In this document: one piece after another, positions 18,108-27,665 of the stretch
Layout: each line of letters opens with the position of its first letter
Position numbering within the stretch: the first letter of the stretch is position 1
Source: Desulfomarina profundi
Lineage (GTDB): Bacteria; Desulfobacterota; Desulfobulbia; Desulfobulbales; Desulfocapsaceae
Assembly (NCBI RefSeq): GCF_019703855.1
Contig: NZ_AP024086.1
Span: 3,430,501 to 3,494,500, forward strand
Direction of reading: 5' to 3'
DNA length: 64,000 nt
Position numbers and translations under genes: made by a program
The notes under the pieces: generated by a model
Seen by the model: only the letters and a program-made list of their open reading frames with translations
Databases searched by the model: none
What the model was told of the DNA's origin: nothing

Positions 18108-19313
18108 TCAGAAAACACGTTTGCTGTCGCGCTCCAGAAGTTGTAACAATTTTTCTGACGGATTGGAGAATCTTGCTAAAAATATCATTGCCGCAATAAC
18201 ATATGGCTTAAAACTCGCTTCCATATATAATTGATCCCGATAGCGGTCAAATACAGAAGCTGACACTTCACCACGTTCACAGCTGACACCGGAAATATCA
18301 GCAGGCAGACAGTGCATATAGAGACCATTTTTTCCCTTAGTCAGGCCCATAAGGCTCTCGGTACATTCCCATTCCATAAACTCTGCATTGCGCATGAGGA
18401 GTTCTTTTTCCAGGGATCTGATACCTTCCATATCATTGTCGGCATAGAGCTCCGTACGTTTTTCCATGGCACTGAACGGCGCCCAGCTCTTGGGGTAAAC
18501 GACATCCGCACCAGCAAACGCCTCGGCCATTGAATCGGTCTTAGTAAAACGACCGCCCCCGACCTCTGCATTTCGCCGTGCAACATCCTCCACTTCCGGC
18601 ATAACAGAGTAGCCTTCAGGGTGGGCCAGAACAACATCCATACCAAATCTGGTCATAAGGCCGATAATCCCCTGGGGAACTGAAAGAGGCTTACCGTAGG
18701 AAGGGGAATAGGCCCACGTCATTGCTATTTTCTTTCCCTTGAGGTTTTCCTTGCCGCCAAAAAAACGGATCAGATGCAGAGCATCTGCCATGGATTGGGT
18801 CGGATGATCAATATCGCACTGGAGGTTGACCAGAGTGGGCCTTTGTTCCAGGATGGCCGCACTGTGTCCCTGGCTTACCGCCCCGGCGACCTCTCTCATA
18901 TAAGTATTCCCTTTACCTATATACATATCATCACGGATACCGATGACGTCAGCCATAAAGGAAACCATGTTCGCGGTTTCACGGACAGTCTCTCCATGGG
19001 CGATCTGGGATTTTTCCTCGTCCAGGTCCTGCACAGTCAATCCCAGGAGATTGGCTGCACTGGAGAAAGAAAAACGGGTTCTGGTGGAATTGTCACGGAA
19101 AAGGGACACAGCCAGGCCACTGTCAAAAACCCTTGTGGATATATTATTCTGCCGCATATTCTGCAAAATTTCTGCGGTCTTGAAAACTGCAGCAATTTCA
19201 TCATCACTGCGATCCCATGTGAGCAGAAAATCATCCAGATACATTTTGGAAGATTCCAATTCTGCAAGTTGTTTAACGAGTTCTTTAATCTCCATCTGCA
19301 TGCCATCCACCAT
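18108..19313 (-). CDS. ygeW: Knotted carbamoyltransferase YgeW
   Basis: The protein belongs to the aspartate/ornithine transcarbamylase superfamily, YgeW branch. I chose ATG 19313 (GGGGGAAGG upstream), giving 401 residues, close to the usual 396. The carbamoyl phosphate loop is SLFRDNSTRTRFSFSSAANLLG near residue 75-95; LEQRPTLVNLQCDIDHPTQSMADALHL and MHCLPADISG are further superfamily motifs. By current models of related purine/ureide clusters it phosphorolyses a carbamoylated amino acid such as 2,3-diureidopropionate to carbamoyl phosphate. Carbamate kinase, encoded at 25474-26424, would then make ATP. Confidence 0.92.
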   Translation of the reverse strand: MVDGMQMEIKELVKQLAELESSKMYLDDFLLTWDRSDDEIAAVFKTAEILQNMRQNNISTRVFDSGLAVSLFRDNSTRTRFSFSSAANLLGLTVQDLDEEKSQIAHGETVRETANMVSFMADVIGIRDDMYIGKGNTYMREVAGAVSQGHSAAILEQRPTLVNLQCDIDHPTQSMADALHLIRFFGGKENLKGKKIAMTWAYSPSYGKPLSVPQGIIGLMTRFGMDVVLAHPEGYSVMPEVEDVARRNAEVGGGRFTKTDSMAEAFAGADVVYPKSWAPFSAMEKRTELYADNDMEGIRSLEKELLMRNAEFMEWECTESLMGLTKGKNGLYMHCLPADISGVSCERGEVSASVFDRYRDQLYMEASFKPYVIAAMIFLARFSNPSEKLLQLLERDSKRVF

Positions 19314-19435
19314 TTTCCTTCCCCCATTCCTGACTTTTGAGAATAACTCAAGAATACAAATAATTAACCAACTCTCTGTGACTAAACAAGATTTACACAA
19401 TGTTCACCCAAGGTCAGTCCAGGCGACGCCATCCT

Positions 19436-20896
19436 CTACAGCAGGCCGACCCTGCTGTTAAAGTCGGTGATCAATTCATCAATGGCATCCACCTGGTTGA
19501 ACATGGAATACCAGTAATTATCATGGTCGTACCATTGGTCATTCAGTTCCTCCACAGTTCGACCCTGTTGTTCCACCCATGTATAATACTTGAGATTATG
19601 CAGTGTTTTTCTTCCATAATAGGAAAGCTCTTCCGTATGATCCATGGTAATTGCGGAAATAAGTTCAAGATCCTTCTGGGCCTGAAAATCCGTATAAATA
19701 CCACGCTCATTTTCAAGTTCTTTCAGGCGCGATTCATACAATTGCATTGAATCGGTGGCGATGGAAACAACCATATCCTTTTCCGTCAATTCATTGTATT
19801 TGGCAAATTTTATGGCGGCTACCATATTGCCGATACCGGAAATACCAAGGAGGTCAAGATTCTCCGCAAGGGATTCCTGGACACCGGCTGCAATCAATGC
19901 GACTCTCCCTTCAGGTTCATTGAAGAGGCGCAACAACCGCATGGGAACTTCATCATCAACTCCAATGACGAAATCAGTTTCGCGGCAATCATGGACCCAG
20001 GGAACATGCTTGTCTCCGATCCCTTCGATCCTGTGGGCACCGAAACCATTGTAGAGCAGAGTCGGACACTGAAGCGCCTCCGCGGCAACTATTTTTGAAC
20101 GGGGAAATTTCTGTTTAAGATAATATCCGGCCCCCAGGGTTCCCCCGGAACCTGATGACGAAACATAACCGGCAAAGTGTTTTCCCGCCGAAATGTAAGG
20201 CTCAATAATTTCTTCAATACTGCTTCCCGTGACGACATAATGCCACAGGGGATTTCCCATCTCATCAAACTGATTGAAAATCCGTAGGTCTTCCCCACTC
20301 TTCCTCAGCTCCCAGCATTTATCAAATATCTCTTTGACGTTGGACTCACAACCCGGTGTGGCGATAATCTCACCAGCAATACTCTTGAGCCATTCAAACC
20401 TCTCCCTGGACATCTCTTCCGGAAGGATTGCTACAGCATTGCAGGCAAGAAGCGCAGAAATATATGCCCCTCCCCGACAATAATTCCCGGTTGACGGCCA
20501 GACCGCCTTTGTTTTCCGGGGATCAAACTGTCCAGTCACAAGGGCCGGAGCCAGACAGCCATAGGTAGCACCGACCTTATGAGCACCGGTGGGAAACCAC
20601 CGCCCGGCCAGCATGATGATTGTAGCCCTGCACCCTGTCAATTCAGGGGGAAGAACAAAATGATTGACACCCCCGAAAAGACCACCGGAATCCCGTGGTT
20701 CATTTTTCCAGGTAATCCTGTAAAGATTGGAGGGATGAACAGCCCACAATTCTGTTTCCTTTAATTTTTCCCGTATGTTATCAGGAACCAGCTCCGGGTT
20801 TTTCATCATTGCAAACGTGGGCAGGGTGATTCCCTTTTCCCGGCAATAGGTGATATTCTTTTCGAGAATCTTTTCATGAACGGTTAAGTCAATCAC
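19436..20896 (-). CDS. PLP-dependent fold-type II enzyme of a ygeW cluster
   Basis: The 486-residue protein resembles the cysteine synthase/tryptophan synthase beta superfamily. RWFPTGAHKVGATYG near residue 105 holds the likely PLP lysine; SSSGSGGTLGAGYYLKQKFP near 245 is the glycine-rich phosphate loop. A long C-terminal part (from about 400) with HNLKYYTWVEQQGRTVEEL is outside the core fold. It is not like E. coli YgeX, the diaminopropionate lyase usually found with YgeW, but it takes that gene's place. It may be a lyase removing ammonia from a diamino acid. Fifteen bases separate it from the preceding threonine-synthase-like gene. Confidence 0.78.
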   Translation of the reverse strand: MIDLTVHEKILEKNITYCREKGITLPTFAMMKNPELVPDNIREKLKETELWAVHPSNLYRITWKNEPRDSGGLFGGVNHFVLPPELTGCRATIIMLAGRWFPTGAHKVGATYGCLAPALVTGQFDPRKTKAVWPSTGNYCRGGAYISALLACNAVAILPEEMSRERFEWLKSIAGEIIATPGCESNVKEIFDKCWELRKSGEDLRIFNQFDEMGNPLWHYVVTGSSIEEIIEPYISAGKHFAGYVSSSGSGGTLGAGYYLKQKFPRSKIVAAEALQCPTLLYNGFGAHRIEGIGDKHVPWVHDCRETDFVIGVDDEVPMRLLRLFNEPEGRVALIAAGVQESLAENLDLLGISGIGNMVAAIKFAKYNELTEKDMVVSIATDSMQLYESRLKELENERGIYTDFQAQKDLELISAITMDHTEELSYYGRKTLHNLKYYTWVEQQGRTVEELNDQWYDHDNYWYSMFNQVDAIDELITDFNSRVGLL

Positions 20897-20910
20897 GGGA
20901 TAATCCTTTG

Positions 20911-22086
20911 TTAAAGTATCTCTTCAACTGAATGTATGGTTTTTTCAGGAACTTCAACGGCCAAAGCGGCAGATACACTGTCTTTCAATCCGTTTCCGGT
21001 TGTCAGAATAACAACTGTTTTATCCGGGTCCAATCCATGTGCGCGTTGCAGAAACCCGGCATAGGATGCAGCACCTGCAGGTTCAGTAAAAAGGCCGGTG
21101 GAACCGGCGAGAGCTGCCTGGGCCGAGAGGATTTCCTGATCTGAAACTGTCATCATCTCTCCATCAAACCGGTTAAGAAGATCAAGTGCATGAATTCCAT
21201 TACGGGGAACATCAACGCAGATGGAATCCGCAACCGTTGATGTGGGCCGATTTTCAAATATTCCGGTATGAAAAGCTCTGCTGAGGGCATCGGAGGTCCT
21301 GGCCTGTACACCGATAATTTTGGGAATTGAAGAAATCAACCCCATCTTCCGCAGGTCACGAAACCCTTTGTAAACACCCGCCAGAATACACCCATCTCCA
21401 ACTGACACAAAGAGGACGTCAGGAGCTTTTCCCAACTGTTTGAACAGTTCCAGGGAAACTGTTTTTTTTCCTTCAATGGTAAGTGGATTATAGGCAGTAT
21501 TCCGGTTAATACCACCTTTTATCCTTGAAAATTCCAGAGACATTTCATAGGCCAAATCGTAATTACCACTGACCCGGTATACCTTTGCACCGTATTGCAG
21601 AGCCTGCACCAGTTTGGCTGCGGGCGCCGCTTCCGGCAGAAACAGAGTTACGTTTTGCCCCGCGGCAGCTCCCACACCGGCCATGGATGAACCAGCATTG
21701 CCTGTCGAGGCCAGGGTGATATCGTGAATACCGAATTTACAGGCAGAAGCGGAAACCAGAAAGGAAGCCCTGTCCTTGAAGGAAGAGGTGGGATTTGAAC
21801 TGTCATCTTTTATAAACAGATTCCTGAATCCCGTTCTTTTGCGTATATTTACAGGTTTCCACAGTGGAGTATTCCCTACGGGTATGGCTGGAAAATATTG
21901 GGATTCCACACAAAGCAGATCAGAAATTTTAAAACCAGGTTCAATACTCCCATGCAACTCCACCTCAAGGATACCATTTAATGGCTGATCCTTCCGCTGT
22001 TGAGCAGAACAGTCCGGACAGACCATTATCTCCGGTACAATATCATACGTCGCATTACAGACGCTGCAGCGATAATTGAACTCCAT
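20911..22086 (-). CDS. Threonine synthase-like PLP enzyme with zinc ribbon
   Basis: The 391-residue protein starts with a zinc-ribbon (CSVCNATYD...CPDCSAQ, two CxxC pairs) and continues as a threonine-synthase-like fold-type II enzyme: KDDSSNPTSSFKDRAS near residue 93 with the PLP lysine, LASTGNAGSSMAGVGA and VSVGDGCILAGVYKG phosphate-binding loops, and LTTGNGLKDS near the end. In context (carbamoyltransferase, carbamate kinase, TRAP transporter) it is more likely catabolic than for threonine synthesis; it could act with the next gene on a diamino or ureido acid. Substrate is unknown. Confidence 0.8.
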   Translation of the reverse strand: MEFNYRCSVCNATYDIVPEIMVCPDCSAQQRKDQPLNGILEVELHGSIEPGFKISDLLCVESQYFPAIPVGNTPLWKPVNIRKRTGFRNLFIKDDSSNPTSSFKDRASFLVSASACKFGIHDITLASTGNAGSSMAGVGAAAGQNVTLFLPEAAPAAKLVQALQYGAKVYRVSGNYDLAYEMSLEFSRIKGGINRNTAYNPLTIEGKKTVSLELFKQLGKAPDVLFVSVGDGCILAGVYKGFRDLRKMGLISSIPKIIGVQARTSDALSRAFHTGIFENRPTSTVADSICVDVPRNGIHALDLLNRFDGEMMTVSDQEILSAQAALAGSTGLFTEPAGAASYAGFLQRAHGLDPDKTVVILTTGNGLKDSVSAALAVEVPEKTIHSVEEIL

Positions 22087-22146
22087 GCTTTTCTTCTCCG
22101 AAAATAATCAGGTCCGCCCGTACCGATTAACCCGCATTTCTCATGA

Positions 22147-22309
22147 GATGGACTCGTAAAAACTCCGATCTACTGCGTTGTGGGGTGATCGTGTAATGCT
22201 CGACGTACTCTATGTACGCCTGCGCTTACACGACACCGCCACGCCTTGTATATCGAAGTTTTTCCAGAGTCCATCTGAGAACGTTGAACGACTTTTTACG
22301 AGATCATCA
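22147..22309. repeat. 163-bp palindromic repeat, copy 1
   Basis: This segment is identical base for base, as far as I can read, to 28473-28635. It starts GATGGACTCGTAAAAACT and has an inverted partner AGTTTTTCCAGAGTCCATC about 110 bases later, then a second partner ending TTTTTACGAGATCATCA. A central CGTGTAA/TTACACG pair adds a third stem. This is a MITE- or REP-like non-coding unit. It sits between the dctP gene and the threonine-synthase-like gene. Confidence 0.85.
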
Positions 22310-22342
22310 TTATTTACTCTTGAAAATTTTGTTGCTGACGCC

Positions 22343-22393
22343 GCCTGAACTGATGAAAAATGCGGGTTAACTTGCCAATTGCAGGATTTAGGT
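22343..22393 (+). repeat. Short interspersed repeats A and B in tandem
   Basis: Repeat A (22343-22370, containing CTGATGAAAAATGCGGGTTA) is followed directly by repeat B (22371-22393, containing GCCAATTGCAGGATTTAGGT). Repeat A also occurs at 13360 and inverted at 41298; repeat B also occurs at 49912, inverted at 28646, and partly at 28879. With the 163-bp repeat they fill the 377-base gap between dctP and the threonine-synthase-like gene. Confidence 0.65.
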
Positions 22394-22463
22394 GAAAATA
22401 AACCTGCTCCACCGAATAAAACCCGGCAGAGCAGACCATGGGTATAGATTCAGTATGGACGAT

Positions 22464-23489
22464 CTATTGAACAGCTTTCAGAAACGCATTCAGCAGTTCC
22501 TCACCATCAGCACCAAATTTTTCAACGATCAGTTTCTTGACTGCGGGCACAGCAGCCTTTTTAAAGGTCTCTTTTTCTGCAGCGGTTAGAGTGTTGACCT
22601 CCATTGTCTTTGAAAGCTCTTTCAGACCCCTGTCTGAAGCCTCAATAACACGTCCCATACCCCGTCCTGCCACAATCGCCGATTTTGCCGCATAACTGAC
22701 CACTTCTTTTTCATTGTCCGTCAGGCTGTTCCAGAACTTACTGTTCATGGTCCAGACATATGGTGCAAAAAGATGTCCGCTGAGGGTCAGGTATTTCTGA
22801 ACTTCCTGAAATTTGGCAAAGGCGATGATTGGAATGGGATTCATCTGACCATCCGCTACACCGGTCTGCAGGGCAGTATAAACTTCCGACCAGGAAATGG
22901 CTGCCGGCTGCCCACCCATGGCTGTAATTATCGCCTTATGGGTATCAAGCCCCATGGTCCTTATTTTCAGACCGGCCATATCGGCTGGAGAATGAATGGG
23001 GTGCTTCGAGTTGGTCAGTTGAAAAAAACCGCCGGAATCACCAAAGCCCAGGACATGCAGGCCGGTTCTCTTCTCAATGTCTGCTGCCAGTTTTTTGCCA
23101 AATGGACCATCAAACACTTCATAGGTTTTGCTGATATTGGGAAATGCAAAAGGAATATCCAGGATACCGATCAGGGGATAGACAGAGGCAAAGCCGCCCA
23201 CTGAGTGAATACCCGACTCAATAACACCGGCCTTGACCTGCTGCAGGGCATCCTTATCCTTGCCCAACTGACCGCTTGGAAAGGTTTTTACCAACACAGA
23301 TCCATTAGTTCCTGCTTCCACAAGGCTTTTGAACACGGTGGCCATGGCACCGGTGGGGTTGTCAAACGGATCATCCTTGTTGAGATGGTGCAGTTTGATG
23401 GTTTTAGCCGCCAGGGCTGAACCCGCAACTGTCACGATTGAAAACAGGACTGCCATGAAAATAACGGATAATACTTTAACAGCTCTCAT
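22464..23489 (-). CDS. dctP: TRAP transporter substrate-binding protein DctP
   Basis: This periplasmic DctP-family protein starts at ATG 23489 with GAGGAGG just upstream; 341 residues. A signal peptide covers residues 1-27 (ending SALAA). Family marks include HHLNKDDPFDNP at the mature start, GLKIRTMGLDTHKAIITAMGGQPAAISWSEVYTALQTGVADGQMNP (the conserved Arg that binds carboxylate and the E-Y/LQ-G-DG segment). It would bind the substrate of the ygeW pathway, probably a carboxylate-bearing ureido or amino compound, and pass it to DctQM. Confidence 0.92.
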   Translation of the reverse strand: MRAVKVLSVIFMAVLFSIVTVAGSALAAKTIKLHHLNKDDPFDNPTGAMATVFKSLVEAGTNGSVLVKTFPSGQLGKDKDALQQVKAGVIESGIHSVGGFASVYPLIGILDIPFAFPNISKTYEVFDGPFGKKLAADIEKRTGLHVLGFGDSGGFFQLTNSKHPIHSPADMAGLKIRTMGLDTHKAIITAMGGQPAAISWSEVYTALQTGVADGQMNPIPIIAFAKFQEVQKYLTLSGHLFAPYVWTMNSKFWNSLTDNEKEVVSYAAKSAIVAGRGMGRVIEASDRGLKELSKTMEVNTLTAAEKETFKKAAVPAVKKLIVEKFGADGEELLNAFLKAVQ

Positions 23490-23595
23490 CTTAACCTCCT
23501 CTATTTTGGCAACCATGTTGCCTTTTGTGGTCTCATTCAATGACCGGTCGGCAATGCTGACCTCTCCCCCGAATCATGAATTGTTTTGGGCCAAG

Positions 23596-24871
23596 CTACA
23601 TAAGCAATCTTGGGATGAACAGGGTCATCTCATCCCAGAATGCAACAAGAAAAAGTATGGCGATTTCCACCACCAGAAACGGAATCAGGGACATGCTGAT
23701 TTTCTCGATACGCTCTCCGGTAACCGATGACATGACAAACAGACAGGCTCCCACCGGTGGAGTCATCAGTGAAATATTCAATGCCAGGACGATCATTATA
23801 CCGGCATGCACCGGATCCATGCCGATGGTTTTGGTCAACGGTCCCAGTACTGGAGCCAGTATGATCAGGGCGGCATTGATATCCATGAACATGCCCACTA
23901 CCAGCAGGAGGCAGAGTATCAGCGTAATAATGACATTCGGGTTGCTGGAAAGAAACAGGAAGAATGCGGCAATTTTCTGGGGGATCTGCATGAAGGTCAT
24001 CCACCAGCTCAAAATAGAGGCACTTGCTATTATGAGAAAAACAATCCCGGTAATTCTCGCCGTGCGGATAAGCATTTCCACGATATCATTGAAAGTTAAA
24101 GCACGATAAATCACGACACCAATGAACAGTGCGTAAAAAACCGCAATCGCAGCAGCCTCAGTGGGAGTCACAATACCGAAAAGAATGCCTCCCAGAATAA
24201 TTCCCGGCATGAGAATGGCCAGAAAACTGGATTTAAATGCCCAGAAAATCCTCAGTAAACTGAACCGTTCTTTACTCTTTGGCAGGTTGAGCCGCCTGCC
24301 TAACAGGGCAATCACGCACATGCACAGGGCACAGATGAGCAGACCCGGCACAATACCGGCTGCAAAAAGACCGGCAATGGAAACCCCCATGAGCGAGCCG
24401 TAGATTACCATAAGGTTTGATGGTGGAATCGTGGGACCGATAATCGAGCCGGCAACGGTTACTGCGCACGAAAACGGGCGTGTATATCCCTGTTTAACCA
24501 TGGCCGGCACAAGAGTATTCCCGAACGCCGCAGTATCAGCTACCGCGGCACCGGTCATACCGGCAAAAAGAACCGAAGCTATCATATTGGAATGGGCAAG
24601 CCCTCCCCGCAGATATCCCACGAGGGCATTGGCAAAATCAGCCAGCTTTTCTGTAATACCCGAGCGGTTCATGATCTCTCCCGCCAGAATAAAGAAGGGC
24701 ATGGCCATGAAAGTGAACAGATCCAGACCTTCAAAATAGCGTTTGGGGGCCATCATGAGAAAATTATCCCCCCGATCTGGACCAGACCAGCTATTCCTGC
24801 AACCCGAGGGTCACCCCGATGGGAAGACCGATGAGAATAAAGAAAAAGAAGATCAGCAGAACTGTAATCAT
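23596..24871 (-). CDS. dctM: TRAP transporter large permease DctM (frame broken twice)
   Basis: The large permease starts at ATG 24871 with AGGAGG upstream: ITVLLIFFFFILIGLPIGVTLG. Frame is lost at 24803-24805 (C3 on plus strand) and again at 24768-24773 (C6). Adding one base at each gives GVAGIAGLVQIGG and then DNFLMMAPKRYFEGLDLFTFMAMPFFILAGEIMN, continuing to 23596. The corrected product has 425 residues, the normal length of DctM. The rest shows twelve hydrophobic spans and the DctM motifs GAAVADTAAFGNTLVPAMVKQGY and GSIIGPTIPPSNLMVIYG. Both breaks are in G/C runs and look like sequence errors. Confidence 0.9.
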
Positions 24872-24880
24872 GACATCCTC

Positions 24881-25393
24881 CTATTGAGTCTGAACAATAC
24901 CCGGAATGGATGGTTCAGTGCGGCGGAACATGGCTGCAAAAATCTGAAACGCGGTCAGGGCAGCAGATACAGGTACCGCAGCAAAGGGAACTACCATGGT
25001 TATATTAAAAATGGTGGCGTATTGCCCCAGCCCGTCTCTGGCCATGCCGATACCGTACCAGGTGAGAAAGAGAAAGAAGGAAAAGCTGACCAGATCAAGA
25101 GAAATTTTCAACCCTCGAACCCCGGCCGGAGGCAGAAAACGACTGACAATGTCAAGGCCGATATGTTCCCGGTAAAAAGCACCGCATGAAACAGCCAGGA
25201 GTGCGGCCCAGATCATAATATATCTGGAGAGTTCTTCGGTCCAGGTATATCCCATATGCAGAAAATACCTCTCAACAACCCCGAACCAGATCACCAGAAC
25301 CATACCCGCCACCAGAAGAGCGCAAATTCGTTCAACCACCCAGTTCAACCGATGAGCCGCTCTATCAAGGAGGGTTCGTTTCTTTTCTGCCAT
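24881..25393 (-). CDS. dctQ: TRAP transporter small permease DctQ
   Basis: The 170-residue protein has four hydrophobic spans, as expected of DctQ, with the family segment RYFLHMGYTWTEELSRYIMIWAALLAVSCG at residues 43-72 and REHIGLDIV shortly after. It lies nine bases before dctM, so the two are translated together. With DctM and DctP it makes a secondary high-affinity uptake system driven by an ion gradient. Confidence 0.93.
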   Translation of the reverse strand: MAEKKRTLLDRAAHRLNWVVERICALLVAGMVLVIWFGVVERYFLHMGYTWTEELSRYIMIWAALLAVSCGAFYREHIGLDIVSRFLPPAGVRGLKISLDLVSFSFFLFLTWYGIGMARDGLGQYATIFNITMVVPFAAVPVSAALTAFQIFAAMFRRTEPSIPGIVQTQ

Positions 25394-25473
25394 CGACTAC
25401 CTCTGTGCTTTGAATTTTACCCACCGGATTACGATATTTTCATCCGGCTGAATGACAACAGGAACACAACCTG

Positions 25474-26424
25474 TCAGGGAACAATTCTGGTCCCTTTTTT
25501 TCCCTGGACTGCGGCCACCAGGTTTTCCGGACTGGTAATAATTACTTCCTTTCCCCCATGGCTGATAAATTTGAGTGCTGCTTCTATTTTTGGCAACATG
25601 GTACCCGGACCGAAATGTCCCTGACCAATCCGCCCATAAGCCTCGGCAACCGTCAATCGTTGCAACGCCTTGCGTTGAGGGCTGTCAAAATCCAGATAAA
25701 CACTCTCAACCTGTGTGGAAATAACGAGCAGATCAGCTTTGAGCTCAATCGCCATAAGGGCCGCTGTCAGATCCTTATCCACCACGCAGTTAACTCCCAC
25801 AAGGTTACCATCTCCGTCCCGATCCACTGGAATACCGCCACCCCCTGCCGCAATAACCACAAATCCACTATCCATCATGGTCTTGAGAGCTTCCATTTCC
25901 ACAATTCTGATGGGCCTGGGAGAAGGAACCACCCGCCGGTATCCCCTGCCTTTCTGATATACAATATGCCAGTCAGAATGTTTCCTCAGAAGGGAATCCA
26001 CCTTCTGTTTCGGATAAAAAACCCCGATGGGCTTGGTGGGATTTTGAAATGACGGGTCGTTGCCATCTACTTCAACCATGGTAACCATGGCCACCGGTTG
26101 TTCCACCATGCCCCGCTGGTGAAAAGTATTGTGCAGTGATTCCTGCAGCTGATAACCAATAGCCCCCTGGGTGTCGGCAACACAGTTTTTCAAGGGAACA
26201 AAATGGAGTTCCCCGGCCTCAAAGGCAAGCTCGGAGCGCCTGAAGATATAACCAACCTGGGGTCCATTACCATGGGTAACAGTGACAGCAAAGCCGAGTT
26301 GCATGATGTCGGCTATGAAACCTGCTATTTCCTGAACTGCCGCCAGCTGGTCATCAATCTCCCGGTGCTCACCATTCTTGATCAGACCATTACCGCCAAC
26401 GGCCAGGACCATACGTCGTTTCAT
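25474..26424 (-). CDS. arcC: Carbamate kinase
   Basis: Carbamate kinase converts carbamoyl phosphate and ADP to ATP, CO2 and ammonia. The 316-residue protein begins RRMVLAVGGNGLIKNGE, then VTHGNGPQVGYIFRRSELA near 60, RVVPSPRPIRIVE near 165, and AAGGGGIPVDRDGDGNLVGVNCVVDKDLTAALMA near 205, all typical. In this cluster it is the energy-yielding step following YgeW-type phosphorolysis, as yqeA is in E. coli. It lies between ygeY and dctQ on one transcript. Confidence 0.94.
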   Translation of the reverse strand: MKRRMVLAVGGNGLIKNGEHREIDDQLAAVQEIAGFIADIMQLGFAVTVTHGNGPQVGYIFRRSELAFEAGELHFVPLKNCVADTQGAIGYQLQESLHNTFHQRGMVEQPVAMVTMVEVDGNDPSFQNPTKPIGVFYPKQKVDSLLRKHSDWHIVYQKGRGYRRVVPSPRPIRIVEMEALKTMMDSGFVVIAAGGGGIPVDRDGDGNLVGVNCVVDKDLTAALMAIELKADLLVISTQVESVYLDFDSPQRKALQRLTVAEAYGRIGQGHFGPGTMLPKIEAALKFISHGGKEVIITSPENLVAAVQGKKGTRIVP

Positions 26425-26451
26425 ATTTTTTTCGACTGACCATGAAAATTT

Positions 26452-27665
26452 TCATTTATCCCTAAAGTTACGGGCATAAAGAGCAGGTATTACTGCATAC
26501 ATAGCGGCTGCCTTCACCAGTTCATCCTTCCAGGTCACTTCATTGGGGGCATGGGCCTGATCCTCATGTCCCGGGCCGAAGCCAATACAGGGGATACCAT
26601 AACGCCCCATGATGGAAACCCCATTGGTGGAAAATGTCCACTTATCCACTACTGGCTTTTCCTTAAACAGGGATCTAAAAGACTCCACCAGGGTTCTGCA
26701 GACTGTATGTTCCTCTTCCAGGACCCAACTGGGGAAATAGCACTGGGTCGGATAGACCAGTCCCCTGTATGAGGGACGGTCGTAATTGTACATGGAGACC
26801 CTGCCCCTGCTTTTTTCACCGCTGGCAGTTGTCTGATTTCCTCCAGGGCATCTTCCCAGGTCTCACCACGGGTAAGCCTTCGGTCTACTGAAATGGAACA
26901 ACCATCAGCTACAGCACACCGGGAAGGTGAAGTATAAAATATTTCCGAGACGGTCAGTGATCCTTTCCCAAGAAAAGGATCGTCCTTCAATCGAGTGTGC
27001 AGTTCCTGCAGTTCCATGAGAATCGGTGCCATCTTGAAAATAGCGTTGTCACCCCTTTCCGGAGCAGAGCCGTGAGAACTGACTCCATCCACTGCAACCA
27101 GAATTTCCATCCGTCCCCTCTGACCCCTGTAAATACCCAAGGAAGTGGGTTCGGTGGAAACCACAAACTCAGGGCGAATTCCGCTCTCTTCTATGATGTA
27201 CTGCCAGCAGAGACCGTCGCAGTCCTCCTCCTGAACAGTACCTGTGACGAGCAGGGTATAATCACCGGAAAGGCCCAGCTCCTTTATTATTTTTGCACCA
27301 TAGACCATGGAAGCCATCCCCCCTTCCTGGTCACTGGTTCCCCGACCTGAAATAATCTCACCATCTTCAAATCCGGTATAAGGATCATGATCCCAGTTTT
27401 CCCGGTTGCCCACACCAACCGTATCGACATGGGCGTCCATGGCAATCAGGTGTTTTCCCGTACCGATATAACCGAGAATATTACCCATGGGGTCAATTTC
27501 CACCCGGTCAAAACCGACATGTTCCATTTCCCCCCTGATTCTCTGAATAATCTCTTCTTCCTGACAGCTCTCGCTGGGAATAGCCACCATGTCTCTTAAA
27601 AAAGCGGCTATCTGCGGACGGTATTCTTCCGCTTTTTCCATCACACGCTTAAAATCAATACTCAT
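26452..27665 (-). CDS. ygeY: YgeY-type M20 family hydrolase (frame broken by one missing base)
   Basis: This M20/ArgE-like metallopeptidase-family hydrolase starts at ATG 27665, overlapping the gntR stop as ATGA. Metal ligands include [10 protein letters not shown] near 75, [14 protein letters not shown] near 110 and QEEDCDG near 145. The frame is lost at 26799-26807; adding one G in the C4/C3 region (plus strand) joins QLPAVKKAG to [19 protein letters not shown], a hallmark of YgeY, and ends at 26452 with 404 residues (E. coli YgeY has 403). It probably hydrolyses a ureido or amide bond in the pathway substrate. The break looks like a sequence error. Confidence 0.9.

Noticed and set aside
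19436-20896. Assignment as YgeX diaminopropionate ammonia-lyase
   Set aside because: The protein is about 90 residues longer and lacks the N-terminal sequence typical of YgeX; only the fold type and cluster position agree.
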